A DNA stretch of 64,000 nt from Paralithodes platypus. Lineage: Eukaryota; Arthropoda; Malacostraca; Decapoda; Lithodidae. The DNA is taken from NCBI GenBank assembly GCA_032716605.1, contig CM064480.1:46803372-46867371 (forward strand). Reading direction: 5' to 3'. The notes under the pieces were generated by a model that worked only from the letters and a program-made list of their open reading frames with translations, had not been told where the DNA came from and ran no database searches. How positions within the stretch are numbered: the stretch's first letter is position 1; each line of letters opens with the position of its first letter. The translations under genes were made by a program, and so were the position numbers. Of this stretch, positions 10,563 through 21,931 are shown one piece after another.

Positions 10563-10996
10563 AGTTTATAATTAAAGTTGGTTGGTGATTTTTTTTTTTT
10601 TATCATATCATATAATTTCTGATAGTGCTTCAATCATCACGTGATTTGCTGATATGGTCAGCATACGTACTTTGAACGAACATTTAATCAATAGTTAGTG
10701 CAGAAGATCATGGTGGGGTGGCTTTCTCACAATAATAAGATTAATAATACTATTTATATAATACACATAAGAATATTAATAAAATACTATCTATACAAAT
10801 AATAGCGTCTATATAAATAGGGATGCTACCCATACAATATTCTAAAGCTAAAACTTAATTAATACCATCAGTGACCGTTAATAAAGTGCTTGCACATATT
10901 ACATCTTGGATTTCTTCCACCAGATTTACCTAATAACCATTCGTAAAATAATAGGAAAAACTATATTTGATAATTAAAGATCAAACTACACACTAC
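10563..10996. other. AT-rich flank left of Gypsy 1
   Basis: No ORF or recognisable repeat. The last four bases, CTAC (10,993-10,996), are the target duplication of the LTR element that follows. Confidence 0.6.
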
Positions 10997-12808
10997 TGTT
11001 ACGTTAACCACTCCGTTAGAACCGCATGGCTTGTCCTACGGTGACTCGCTAGGATTGCCAGGGCAGTGGATGTGGCTACAGTTGATGTAGTATTGTGTGC
11101 TTTATTTGATATGAAAGCTCGTGTCATGGGCAGTCCAGAAAGGCTCTTTGTTTTAGCCCATGTCAAGGCTTTATATATTTAATTGCAAAGTATATTTTAT
11201 CATTAAGTAGTAATGATAGGATTTGAGAGAGAGAGAGAGAGAGTAGAACAGAGTGAGAGGAGGCACGCAGAGTTTTTTGCCATGCTCGATGACGTCACGG
11301 CTGGCTGGCCTCTTGGGGATTGGTTGGAGGAGTTTTTTACCATGCTTGGTGACGTCATGGTTGGTTGGCTTCTTTGGGATTGGCTGGAGGACTTGTTACC
11401 GCTTTGCTTACGCGGTGCGAGCTAGTGCTAGTATATATACAGCTCTCTTGCCACTCTCCCTCAGATCTGGTCTCTAGAACGCATCCTTCTTATCCCTTTG
11501 ATATCTGTCGCCCTCTCTGCACCTGAGAACCTTTTCCTCTGCCTATCTCTCTCATTTCCCATATCTTTCACCACCTTTTATTAATATTATACCCCCTCTG
11601 GTTAACTCTGCATAATCAGCTTCATGCTGGCCAGTTGTAATGTGCGTTAAGGTCTTATATAACCCCTGTATTTTAGTTGTTAAGATAAGTTGATCACGAA
11701 GCATTGGTTGGCATCCATATTGTTCAGTACTGCTTCCTATAATTATTAGTGTTTTGCTGGATTAGATAATGCTAGACTAGGAGTCTGATACTATAAGGTA
11801 TTGTTTCCGATGGGTGCTGGCTTTAGTTAAAAGCTGCACGACATACCTGAGAACTGGAGTTGATTGGGTAAATTCTAGTCTGTGTGCCATTGAGAGTAGA
11901 GCATGCACGAATGAGGGCTTTTTGCCTATACCATTCTGCACTGTTCTAAGCTCGGTTGTTTGTCTTTGAGGTACGCCAGGAGAACGCCTAATACTTCGGT
12001 ATTAAGGTTTCTCAAGAGAGCTACCCTTCACTATAACGTAATACTTGACGCACAGACTTGAGATTTGCACTAGGCTATGCGGCATGCCATGCGCACCAGT
12101 ATCTCGTATCATTGACTCTAGCTAGACTTTATCAGTCATAGTAGACATTAAGTATATTAAACCAATTACTCTTATTATGCATACCCGTTTATGATTACAC
12201 AAGCATTTCGCAGCCTAGTTTGATGTATTGAGACACAAATGACTTAGGCTCTTTTTGTTGATAGGAATACTGCATTGTCGTGGCGATTAATATTGTTGTA
12301 GCGTTTAGGATATTCTTGGCTCCGACTGCATTATATATCCTGCCTTTTTGTGAGCATAGCCTGCTCGAGCATTGTTCCGTTCCCTGCCTTTTTGGGTTCC
12401 ATTTCCGATTCGAGCATCTTCATAGCATCTAACATTTAAAGAAGATTCCTTGTTGGTGTTGAAGGACTTTAGTGCACTTTCTTTCATGCAGGAGTGCCTG
12501 ACATTTATTGATTAAAGTAACGTAAGCTGTAACTTCTCTTACCACCTTACTTTGCATACCATAACCAAGCACCTTCGGTTATAGGTAGTAATAAGCTGTT
12601 TTCACATAACATTAAGCCTAGAGTAGACGCACATTTATTGAGAGTTTGATAACCTATTATTGCATATAGAACTCTGGAGAGTATTTGTGTTCTTTGTTCA
12701 CTGGGAATATACATCAGAGGTTGGATCTAGCGCTTTCCGTTGTAGCATTTATGCCATTACTAGTCCAATGAATAAGAGCCCTGATATATTTAAACCTCAG
12801 TCGTAACA
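10997..12808 (+). repeat. Gypsy 1 5' LTR
   Basis: It starts TGTTACGTTAACC and ends CAGTCGTAACA. It contains a (GA)n tract (~11,225), duplicated CRE/CCAAT modules and a TATA box, so the upstream part acts as U3. The 3' LTR carries a 12-bp insertion near 19,631 that is absent here. Confidence 0.95.
11270..11440 (+). promoter_or_regulatory. LTR promoter: two CRE+CCAAT modules and a TATA box
   Basis: Two 60-bp direct repeats (about 11,273-11,332 and 11,333-11,392) each contain a perfect TGACGTCA (11,290-11,297 and 11,350-11,357) followed by GGGGATTGG or GGGATTGG, an inverted CCAAT box. TATATATA lies at 11,432-11,439, followed by a CTCTCCCTCAGATC candidate initiator. TGACGTCA is the consensus for CREB/ATF factors, and CCAAT is bound by NF-Y. 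Use of these sites in this species is inferred. Confidence 0.7.
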
Positions 12809-12810
12809 AA

Positions 12811-12826
12811 TGGCGACCTTACCTAG
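12811..12826 (+). other. Gypsy 1 primer-binding site
   Basis: TGGCGACCTTACC begins two bases after the LTR end. Gypsy 2 has TGGCGACCTTAG at the same place, so the site is conserved. A TGGCGACC start is seen in elements primed by arginine tRNA; the exact primer was not checked. Confidence 0.65.
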
Positions 12827-13942
12827 GATTTGGTGAACCTACATTTATTAGCAGGAACATTTGTTGTTTTGGGGAATATTTTGTGGGGATCAGCAAGAAT
12901 AATTTTGTTTTGCAACATAGTATAGCCCTTGAGTATTTCCGAGAATTTTTGTGTGTATATTGAGGTATAAGAGTTTGGGGTGCTTCTTTTCTGAATATTG
13001 AGGTGGCAAATTTTTGTGGGCATCATGTCTTATACCGGATCAGAGGAGAATGGAGACACAGTACGTAATGTCGAAACTGAGGAACAGCAGTATGATGAAA
13101 TGGTTAATCAGGTGAACTGTGAGGCGGATGCTAGGATATTTTTGCAATGGCCTGTTACTGCCGAGTGGTTGGAGGGTTTGGATCGGTACGGTCTTCAATG
13201 CCTGGCCACAGCTATCGGTCATGCGGGTACTAACAGCATGACCAGGGATAACTTGATAACGTGTGTACTGGGCAGGGTGACTGGTGAGCGAGATGGGTTG
13301 AGTGCTCAGACCCCTTCGGCCATGCTTCCCCTACACTCGACTCCCAGCCATCCCAGTGGTTTGCCGACCCCGGGTACGCTTCCACATTTGGGTGGTGACT
13401 GGCAGGGTGGATTGCCCCTGGGGGGACCACCGGTAATTTCAAACATTGTAGCACCTTCACCTCCTCAAGGGTTAACTCCAGAATTATTGTTTCAGCTCGA
13501 ATTAGCTAAGATCGAAGAGAGAAAATATCAGATTCAGCAGCAACAAAGGGCATGTGAGCTTCAGCTTCAGCATCAGCAGCAAATAGAATTAGCTAAGATC
13601 GAAGAGAGAAAGGCTATCAGGGCATCTGAGCTTCAGCTTCAGCTTCAGCAGCAAATATAATTAGCCAAGATAGAAGAGAGAGCCAAGCTAGCAAAAATCC
13701 AAGCTGATTTAGAGTCGACTAGGTACTGTGCCGACATGGGTGTAGAGAAGTCGCGAGTAGAGACAACGGGACAGCGACTTGGGGCTGGTAACCGTGTTCA
13801 TGATCAATCTCTCTCGCACTTATTGAAACTGGTTCCGGTGTTTGATGAGAGTGGTGTAACAGAATTTTTCAAACGCTTTGAGAAGAAGTGCCAGGAACAC
13901 CAGTGGCCAGAGAATAAATGGGCAGCACTTGTATCCTCTAGA

Positions 13943-14612
13943 TTAACCCGTTGAGCCCCAGCTAGTTATAATATTTTGTTCACCCCAGTCCCAAGCCATT
14001 TTCACTTATTTTTTTTGTTTGCTAAAATGGAAGACAAGGATGAGAAATGAAAAAAAAAAAAAAAAAAATCACCTCTGACATTTTTTTATGGGGGGGGGGG
14101 AGCCTCAAAAAAATTGTTGAGCCAAAATGGAAGAGAATGGTGAGAAATGAAGACAAAAATAAAAAAAAAACTCATTTCGGTCATTTGGGGGGCGGGGGGG
14201 GGGTTTCAATAGTTCGTCTCCCCCGCATGACCACCCGCCCGGGAGCACTAGGGTAAAAACTGAGTATGGCATTGTACAGCATACATCCTAAGGAGTATCT
14301 CACATAAATCTCAAGCCTCTAGCTCCCATACGACCGGAGTAATGAAGGTTCAAAGTGGCGGTGAACTAGGGGTGTAAACTATCCCCACTAAGCCCACCAC
14401 CACCAGCCGCGCGGCTGTCTCGGCCCGCTCACACCTACTGGCCCGGCTCCCACACACACTACGGTACCTCCCCCTCCTATTCTCCCGCCATTTCCTACCT
14501 TACGAGCCACGTAAGTGTTTTTTATATGTCGGACGCACGTGATGCGTCGCTGGGAGTTGGTGATCAAAGACTGCCGACGCAACACGTGCGACGCTGGGTC
14601 TCACCGGGTTAA
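13943..14612. mobile_element. TTAA MITE family P3 inside Gypsy 1 gag
   Basis: The ends are TTAACCCGTTGAGCCCCAGC and CGCTGGGTCTCACCGGGTTAA, flanked by TTAA at 13,943 and 14,609. The interior holds an imperfect ~105-bp duplication (AAAATGGAAGA...GAGAAATGAA, then poly-A and poly-G runs). No transposase is encoded; its ends resemble families P2 and P4. Confidence 0.75.
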
Positions 14613-15096
14613 CCCTTCTTTAGCGGCCTATGCGGTTTATTTATATGTACCGCCCAGCGGGGTGTTTTTAGCCAAAATAGGGCTGTTTACGTGATCATTT
14701 TCATGCCTAAATAAGACCCAGAACGTAAAACAAGTATCTATCCCTGAAAGGGCATAAACAGAGCTTTCGAATGACACCATAACGATCCTTTTATGATGGC
14801 TAGTTTTCTTGCAATAACCGTGCAACGCGAGTGCAAAAAGCATGTAATTAGCCACTTTCCCGATACAATTCCGTATATAGCGAGTGAGAGAGGGAGGAGG
14901 GAGCTGAGATTCGTGTCAGTAGGTTCGCCGCGGTGGTCTGGAGCAGTCATACGCTCGCTAGTCTCCTGCCACCACTTGTCTCTCTCTCTCAGCAACATTA
15001 CGTGCTGAAATTGCCACTCGACCTATGTCGAGCGCCGCCACATAGTCCAGCTTTATTAAATACGACTTATGTGGTAAGCCGCTTTTTAAGGGTTAA
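14609..15096 (+). mobile_element. TTAA MITE family P1, copy 1, inside Gypsy 1 gag
   Basis: The ends are TTAACCCTTCTTTAGCGGC and GCCGCTTTTTAAGGGTTAA. The left TTAA is shared with the P3 element. Two more copies lie at 43,630-44,117 and, reversed, at 58,400-58,885. Beyond this MITE pair the gag frame continues across one TTAA (13,943 to 15,097). Confidence 0.85.
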
Positions 15097-15709
15097 TATG
15101 CAAGGGTCTTAAAGCCTACGATGCGTTGCCTTTGGAGTCATGTATTGTGTATGAGGATCTCAAGGAGGCTGTCCTGAGGGCTTACGAACTGCAACCAGAA
15201 ACGTACCGTTTGAAGTTCCGGGGTGTAACTAAGGGAAGAGATAGCACCTTTTTGGAACACGCCCGGGACTTGTCCGATGCTATGGGGAACTGGCTCCGAT
15301 CTGAGAAGGTAACAACATTTGATGGAATTAAGCAGTTAATGATGTTGGAGCAGTTCTTTAAGAGCACGGGCGGTGATCTAACTTTGAACTTAAAGGAGAA
15401 AAACCCAAGAACTCTAGTCGAAGCAGCAGAAATGGCTGATCGACGGCTGTCGTTGATTCGGGGTTGCGGGTCCTCACAGAAGTACGATGTAAGTGCTAAG
15501 GACCGTTATCCTCCCCCTCCCCGTAGCAATGACACATTTAAACCAAAGAGCCATGAAACTAAAACTGAATCCAAACCTTACACCACCCCGTATAAGAAAA
15601 GTCAGGGGCCTTTTACATCACAGTAAAAGCCGAAACCGAAATTTATGTGTTTTAGTTGCCACCAGGAGGGTCATAAAGCAAATGAGTGCCCTAGTCGACC
15701 TCCACCGGC

Positions 15710-16564
15710 ATGGTGTCTTTTGCTCACGGCATTGGAGTGTTCAAGAGGACATCGGAGTTTGTTAGAGGCAATTCTTCCGAGGTAAATACACTGCCAGTGC
15801 AGAAGGGTCCGGAAGGCTTATTCCCTGTCCGTGATGCCTTTAGTGACCACAGGGGACTCGGTTGTGTGGAGTGGGTGGGTAGAAGACATGAGGTGAGAAT
15901 TTTGCGTGACACTGGGGCATCGCAAACACTGTTGAGAAATTTCACTGGTAAACCTGTCAATACGGCGCGGGTGGTTGTGGTTCAGGGAGTTAATGCAACA
16001 AGATCATACCCGCTTGTAAGAATGAAGGTGGAAGTTGATGGTGTGACTCGTGACCTGGATGTAGGAATTGTGGAGAAGTTACCTGTTGGGGGCGTCGACC
16101 TCCTTCTCGGCAACGACTTTGCGGGGCCTACTTCTGAGGCTCCACCCTTAGTCGTTGCCGAGAAGACGGCCGACGTGAGTAGGGAGGAGCAGGAGTGGGT
16201 TGAGAAGTGTCAGGTGCAATCTATGGCGTGTGTTGTCACCAGATCTCTTGCATCCAGGGAGTCACATTCTGGTCAACAGTCTTTAGACAAGCGGAGGAAA
16301 GGTACCGAGAAGGGGTTGAAAGTTGATGCGGTTGAGAGTTTAGTATCAACGGACATTCTCGGGGACTCATTATTAGGACCAATTTTCGAGTCTGGAGAAG
16401 ACCCATTAACTGTTACTAAGAAGGCAGAGGATGGGCCGATAAAGACGAAGAGACAGCAACGATACACAGAGAGAGAGCAACGGGAGGCTAAATTCAATGT
16501 AGGAGGGGGGCATGAGTTGTTTCGCAAACACTTCTTGAATGTGGTACCAGTGCTGTCGAGTTGA
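15710..16564 (+). CDS. Gypsy 1 aspartic protease region
   Basis: A 284-codon open frame. RILRDTGASQTLLRNFTGKP places the catalytic DTG at about residues 67-69 (15,908), and DLLLGNDF near residue 140 is the second conserved loop of retroviral-type proteases. In Gypsy 2 the same sequence is continuous with gag and integrase, so the ATG here is not a true start; the frame differs from gag because of an indel near 15,700. The frame ends where the integrase N-terminus is deleted. Confidence 0.85.
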   Translation: MVSFAHGIGVFKRTSEFVRGNSSEVNTLPVQKGPEGLFPVRDAFSDHRGLGCVEWVGRRHEVRILRDTGASQTLLRNFTGKPVNTARVVVVQGVNATRSYPLVRMKVEVDGVTRDLDVGIVEKLPVGGVDLLLGNDFAGPTSEAPPLVVAEKTADVSREEQEWVEKCQVQSMACVVTRSLASRESHSGQQSLDKRRKGTEKGLKVDAVESLVSTDILGDSLLGPIFESGEDPLTVTKKAEDGPIKTKRQQRYTEREQREAKFNVGGGHELFRKHFLNVVPVLSS

Positions 16565-16575
16565 AGGAGGACAGT

Positions 16576-17450
16576 GATGCACAGTCGGGAGATTTTTACA
16601 AGCATCCCCTGACCATCATGGAGGTAGCAACAAGGTACCCTGACGCGTACCCTATGAGAAATGGGTCAGCGAAGACGGTGGTCCGGGACTTGCTAGTGTA
16701 TTTTTCCCGGCATGGTTACCCGCAGGGGATTCAGTCAGACCAAGGATCCAACTTCACTTCTAACCTCTTTGTTCAAGCAATGCCGCAGCATGGGATTGTT
16801 ACGGTTGTGTCATCTGCGTATCATCCGGAGAGCCAGGGTGTGTTAGAGCGATGGCACTCAACCTTGAAATCTGTGCTTCGTTGTTGTTGCTTTGAGAGTG
16901 GGATAGGTTGGGATCTTGGCCTGCCATATGTTTTATTTGCTGCACGGGAGGTACCTGGGGAAAGTTTGGGATTCATCCCTAATGAGCTCGTCTTTGGACA
17001 CCGTGTCAGAGGGCCTCTCCATATGGTTAAAGAAATATGGGAGGGCGCAGAAAAACCTTGTTCTATGCTCAAGTATGTCCTCGACAGTCGAGAACGGATG
17101 TTGCGCAGTCTGGAGTTGGCTGGCCGTAATTTGACTAGCTCTCACGCCCTCATGAAGGACAGGTACGACCTCCAGGTTAAACTCAGGGAGTTTCACATGG
17201 GTCAGGAGGTGTTGATTCTACTGCCCCTTGTAGGTCATCCCTTATCCGCGAAGTGCACTGGTCCTTATAGGGTGGTTGAGGAGCTATCGGACCTGGATTA
17301 CTTGGTAGCCTCTCCAGACAGACGTAAGCACAATCAGTTATGTCACATTAATCTCATGAAGGAGCATGTGAGGCACCCCCCTGAGCATCTCACTGTGCCT
17401 GTGATGACGTTTAGCAGTCAAGGTGGAGAAGGAGAATGGGACAATCAAGC
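16576..17450 (+). pseudogene. Gypsy 1 integrase, N-terminally deleted
   Basis: The remaining core starts after the position of the first catalytic Asp. It keeps QSDQGSNF (second Asp) and, 35 residues later, the Glu of GVLERWH, so this is the C-terminal half of a D,D35E core. A GPYRVVEELSDLDYLV segment (GPY/F module) follows. The HHCC zinc finger and first Asp are absent; Gypsy 2 has about 170 more residues at this point. Sequence identity with Gypsy 2 is high. Confidence 0.85.
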
Positions 17451-17462
17451 TCAGGTGGAGGA

Positions 17463-17955
17463 TAACTGGAAGGATAAGAAAGTCAAATGGGCGCCTGAGT
17501 GTGAGAAGGCGTTTAGAGTAGTAAAACACCTGTTGTGCACTCAACCGATCCTCAGGGCCCCTGACTTTAGCCTACCTTTCCAACTAGCAACGGATGCTAG
17601 TGGTGTGGGGGCTGGTGCCGTCCTTATGCAAGAGGACGATGATGGGCTGGAGCATCCTGTTAGTTTCTGCTCGTAGAAGTTCAATTCAGCCCAGGGGAGC
17701 TGCTCTGTTGTCGAGAAGGAGCTACTGGCTGTTGTGCTTGGGCATTTCGAGGTCTATGTTCCAGCCTATGGACCGGTCGTTGTAGTTTACACAGATCATC
17801 ACCCTCTCAAGTTCTTGGACTAGTTTCACAATCGGAATATGAGGCTGACCGGGTGGTCGCTGGTGATACGGGAGTATAGCCTGGACATACGCCATATTGC
17901 CGGTTGTGACAACGTGGTTGCAGATTGTCTTTCAAGGGTATATGATCCTGGGTAG
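17463..17955 (+). pseudogene. Gypsy 1 RNase H; reverse transcriptase deleted
   Basis: After VEDNWKDKK the sequence jumps directly to KWAPECEKAFRVVKHLL, the connection between reverse transcriptase and RNase H. About 1.1 kb carrying the whole palm domain is therefore missing relative to Gypsy 2. RNase H keeps FQLATDASG, VVEKELLAVV, VVYTDHHPLKFL and HIAGCDNVVADCLSR, the four catalytic carboxylates. In-frame TAG codons at 17,674 and about 17,820 and a small deletion (VVLGHFE for VLALRHFE) break it. Confidence 0.85.
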
Positions 17956-18162
17956 ATTGACACACGGGTAGCCTCCTGCTTTAGTTTGAATAGTATTTTG
18001 CGCTTGGTGCTTGTTGGCTCGCGGTTGTAGCCCAGCGTATTGGGTCGTAAAGCAGGAGTTGAGCGTTTGGTATAGAAAAAAATAAATAAAAAAATAGGCT
18101 TGCCCCTATAGTGCAGCCGAAATAAACAAATTAAAAACATGAAAATCAAATAAAAACTCTTC

Positions 18163-18558
18163 TTGTAAATTTCATTAATCGATTTTAGGAGTATTGTTGG
18201 TTGTTGGAATGAACATAATAATTGATATTGGTTCAGGAGTAATTTATCGAGAGGACTTCCCTAAGTGGTTAAGGCCCCATTAATTGCTCTTTCCATTCAC
18301 ATATGCATAGCCTACGTGAGTTGCAGTTGGGATGTGTGTACATGCTTAGATTGATATGCAGGATTCGAAGTTGCATAATAAATCGTAGGCAGTGTCCACC
18401 AACCTTTAACTGTCTTCGTGGTGCGATGTATAAGGTGTTGATTTTCGGTGTGAGCATCCTGGGTTCGAGTCCACGGACTGCCACATGTGTTTGTAAATTT
18501 CATTAATCGATTTTAGGAGTATTGTTGGTTGTTGGAAGGAACATAATATTTGATAGTT
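18163..18558. repeat. 327-bp satellite, about 1.2 units, in the Gypsy 1 3' UTR
   Basis: It begins TTGTAAATTTCATTAATCG, runs through a full unit and ends with a second copy of the same start (to GGAAGGAACATAAT). The unit matches the array at 32,236-34,430, but its B-box region reads GGGTTCGAGTCC instead of GGATTCGAATCC. It is inserted between the RNase H end and the polypurine tract. Confidence 0.9.
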
Positions 18559-18809
18559 GAATTTTTTCAGTATGTTATAGCAGATATTCTGAGTTGCACT
18601 CCTCTCAGAATGCTGGGCTAGAGAAGCTCGCTCTTGAGGAGCATAACTACATATGATTTAACCTATTGTGTTGGGGAGGGTTATAATTTTGTAAAATGTT
18701 TTGTTGAGAACTGTGCCAGATATTTTACTGCCGCTGGGTGACGGGAAGTAGAGATGTAGCATGGGTTCTAACCATCAGATTTTGTTTGAGCTTTGGGCCT
18801 CTGAGAAAA

Positions 18810-18823
18810 ATCTTGGGGGCGGG
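18810..18823 (+). other. Gypsy 1 polypurine tract
   Basis: GGGGGCGGG lies immediately before the TG of the 3' LTR, the expected site for plus-strand priming. Confidence 0.65.
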
Positions 18824-20653
18824 TGTGACGTTAACCACTCCGTTAGAACCGCATGGCTTGTCCTACGGTGACTCGCTAGGATCGCCAGGGCAGTGGATGT
18901 GGCTACAGTTGATGTATTATTGTGTGCTTTATTTCATATGAAAGCTCGTGTCATGGGCAGTCCAGAAAGGCTCTTTGTTTTCGCCCATGTCAAGGCTTTA
19001 TATATTTAATTGCAAAGTATATGTTTTATCATTAAGTAGTAATGATAGGATTTGAGAGAGAGAGAGAGAGAGAGTAGAACAGAGTGAGAGGAGGCGCGCA
19101 GTGTTTTTTGCCATGCTCGATGACGTCACGGCTGGCTGGCCTCTTGGGGATTGGTTGGAGGAGTTTTTTACCATGCTTGGTGACGTCATGGTTGGTTGGC
19201 TTCTTTGGGATTGGCTAGAGGACTTTTTACCGCTTTGCTTACGCGGTGCGAGCTAGTGCTAGTATATATACAGCTCTCTTGACACTCTCTCCCTCAGATC
19301 TGGTCTCTAGAACGCATCCTTCTTATCCCTTTGATATCTGTCGTCCTCTCTGCACCTGAGAACCTTTTCCTCTGCCTATCTCTCTCATTTCCCATATCTT
19401 TCACCACCTTTTATTAATATTATACCCCCTCTGGTTAACTCTGCATAATCAGCTTCATGCTGGCCAGTTGTATTGTGCATTAAGGTCTTATATAACCCAT
19501 GTATTTTAGTTGTTAAGATAAGTTGATCACGAAGCATCGGTTGGCATCCATATTGTTCAGTACTGCTTCCTATAATTATTAGTGTTCTGCTGGATTAGAT
19601 AATGCTAGACTAGGAGTCTGATACTATAAGCCTTATTATAAGGTATTGTTTCCGATGGGTGCTGGCTTTAGTTAAAAGCTGCACGACATACCTGAGAACT
19701 GGAGTTGATTGGGTAAATTCTAGTCTGTGTGCCATTGAGAGTAGAGCATGCACGAATGAGGGCTTTTTGCCTATACCATTCTGCACTGTTCTAAGCTCGG
19801 TTGTTTGTCTTTGAGGTACGCCAGGAGAACGCTTAATACTTCGGTATTAAGGTTTCTCAAGAGAGCTACCCTTCACTATAACGTAATACTTGACGCACAG
19901 ACTTGAGATTTGCACTAGGCTATGCGGCATGCCATGCGCACCAGTATCTCGTATCATTGACTCTAGCTAGACTTTATCAGTCATAGTAGACATTAAGTAT
20001 ATTAAACCAATTACTCTTATTATGCATACCCGTTTATGATTACACAAGCATTTCGCAGCCTAGTTTGATGTATTGAGACACAAACGACTTAGGCTCTTTT
20101 TGTTGATAGGAATACTGCATTGTCGTGGCGATTATTATTGTTGTAGCGTTTAGGATATTCTTGGCTCCGACTGCATTATATATCCTGCCTTTTTGTGAGC
20201 ATAGCCTGCTCGAGCATTGTTCCGCTGCCTGCCTTTTTGGGTTCCATTTCCGATTCGAGCATCTTCATAGCATCTAACATTTAAAGAAGATTCCTTGTTG
20301 GTGTTGAAGGACTTTAGTGCACTTTCTTTCATGCAGGAGTGCCTGACATTTATTGATTAAAGTAACGTAAGCTGTAACTTCTCTTACCACCTTACTTTGC
20401 ATACCATAACCAAGCACCTTCGGTTATAGGTAGTAATAGGCTGTTTTCACATAACATTAAGCCTAGAGTAGAAGCACATTTATTGAGAGTTTGATAACCT
20501 ATTATTGCATATAGAACTCTGGAGAGTATTTGTGTTCTTTGTTCACTGGGAATATACATCAGAGGTTGGATCTAGCGCTTTCCGTTGTAGCATTTATGCC
20601 ATTACTAGTCTAATGAATAAGAGCCCTGATATATTTAAACCTCAGTCGTAACA
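18824..20653 (+). repeat. Gypsy 1 3' LTR
   Basis: It starts TGTGACGTTAACC (5' copy TGTTACG) and ends CGTAACA. It repeats the promoter features: TGACGTCA at 19,121-19,128 and 19,181-19,188, and TATATATA at about 19,263. Confidence 0.95.
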
Positions 20654-21931
20654 CTACTCCCCTCCTTCCACAGGCCCCCTTTTTCCCCATATCCACCGGC
20701 AAACTACCGGGCAGTGTCTGGTGATTTAGCTCAACTACCGCCGCGGTCATTCCCCTGCTTTGCCCGCTGAATTCGCCCCATGACGGACATTTCCCTCGTG
20801 CCCGACGGGCAGTGCTCGATCGTGTGGACGAGGCTTAACACTTGTTATGAAGCATGTTCTAAACATTACGTCGGACATATTTGCATACATGTTCGAAATA
20901 TCTCGTTTGGACAGTCAAACCTGTATACTTGTTCCTAGACATCATTGAGTAAAGATACATAGAGGCCAAAGCGTGGTCACAATCTGAAAATAGTGATCCG
21001 CGCGTTCGAGAGATGGCAGCACGATCACAAAAGAAAATGGGACGGTCCCCATTAATTCGTAATAATCCCTACCTTGTACTAATAACGCTATTAATATTCA
21101 ATTCAATGTTATCCAGAGACTCTTTTAACATGACAGAGTCCAATAGACATCAGTAAAGGCTGCTGTAAAGGTCCTATCATCCTGAAATTGTCGTCATTAT
21201 GAGGAGGTTCACAAGCAAACCTCCTCCATCACCCGCCATTGTTGTTGTGAGATTCGGGAGTTGCCAATGTAAAACAGGCTGGGACAAAATATCCCTAGAA
21301 GTCATAAATATAACCTAAGAATGTATTTTGTGTAAATGTCCAGTTTTAGTGCAACTTTACAAATTAACATCAACATAACATGTAACTAATAATATATATT
21401 CAAAATAACATTTTCTTTCTTGTTGTGTTGTTCTTACCAACATTAATTCACTCTTTAAGACATTCCCTCTTTAATCTAACGCCCCCCCCCCCCCTCATTT
21501 AGCGGACTTTCCCTTAACTGGTAGCACTGTAGACAAGCAAGGCGCGCAAATATCAAGAAGTATTTAATAAGGAATAACCACTGGGGCCTTTTGCTTATAA
21601 TATTATGCCCCACGATAGTGCTGCTACTCCTAGTTTGCGCGAGGAAATAACCGTGTGACACGTCACGCTTTTGCCTCTTTCCTTCTATTCTTTTTGCTAG
21701 ACATGCTATTATCACCGGTCTGGACGTTTCTTGCTGGGAGCAAGTTAGGAAATAATCACTTGACAAGAAATAAATGTAGTGAGTGGACGTTAATGGCGCG
21801 TTGGGGAAGGAACTGGAGTTCTCGCAGAGAGGCTCCAGTCCTGACGTTATTCTTGATTTACAGTGTGCTGGCTTAATAATCCAATAGGGTTGGTAGCCTC
21901 TGAAATCCTATTTTAACTAAGGCGCATTGGT
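20654..21931. other. Flanking DNA right of Gypsy 1
   Basis: It holds the second CTAC target duplication (20,654-20,657), a poly-C run at about 21,481-21,494 and a copy of the dispersed repeat seen at 5,170 and 10,345 (21,825-21,920). No coding sequence is recognised. Confidence 0.5.

Larger units (their letters stand above)
13025..15690 (+). pseudogene. Gypsy 1 gag (SCAN-like capsid, zinc knuckle), interrupted
   Basis: The ATG at 13,025 (MSYTGSEENG) is chosen because the related gag at 49,765 starts MSLDGSEHSE. An N-terminal region is followed by a Gln/Glu-rich helical stretch (KIEERK..., QLQ repeats; 13,500-13,720). The capsid starts at about 13,800 (LSHLLKLVPVFDESGVTEFF), resumes after the MITEs with AYDALPLES and RAYELQPETYRLKF, and resembles the SCAN fold of Gmr1-like elements. 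A CX2CX4HX4C knuckle (CFSCHQEGHKANEC) lies at about 15,646-15,687. Lesions: TAA at 13,658, two MITEs (13,943-15,096) and TAA at 15,624. Confidence 0.85.
10997..20653 (+). mobile_element. Gypsy 1: defective Gmr1-like Ty3/Gypsy LTR retrotransposon
   Basis: A complete-ended element with TG...CA LTRs (10,997-12,808 and 18,824-20,653) and a CTAC duplication on both sides (10,993-10,996 and 20,654-20,657). The interior keeps gag, protease, the core and C-terminal part of integrase, and RNase H. The N-terminal part of integrase and the whole reverse transcriptase are missing compared with Gypsy 2. Gag is split by two TTAA MITEs, several stops are present, and a 327-bp satellite piece sits in the 3' untranslated region. 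By eye the LTRs differ at about 25 positions in 1.8 kb, so the last transposition was fairly recent. This copy can only have moved, or could only move, with proteins supplied by other copies. Confidence 0.93.

Noticed and set aside
14793..15008. Conserved 71-codon ORF in P1 MITEs (also at 43,814)
   Set aside because: It is conserved only because the MITE copies are similar; the reversed copy at 58,400 does not keep it, and MITEs encode no protein.
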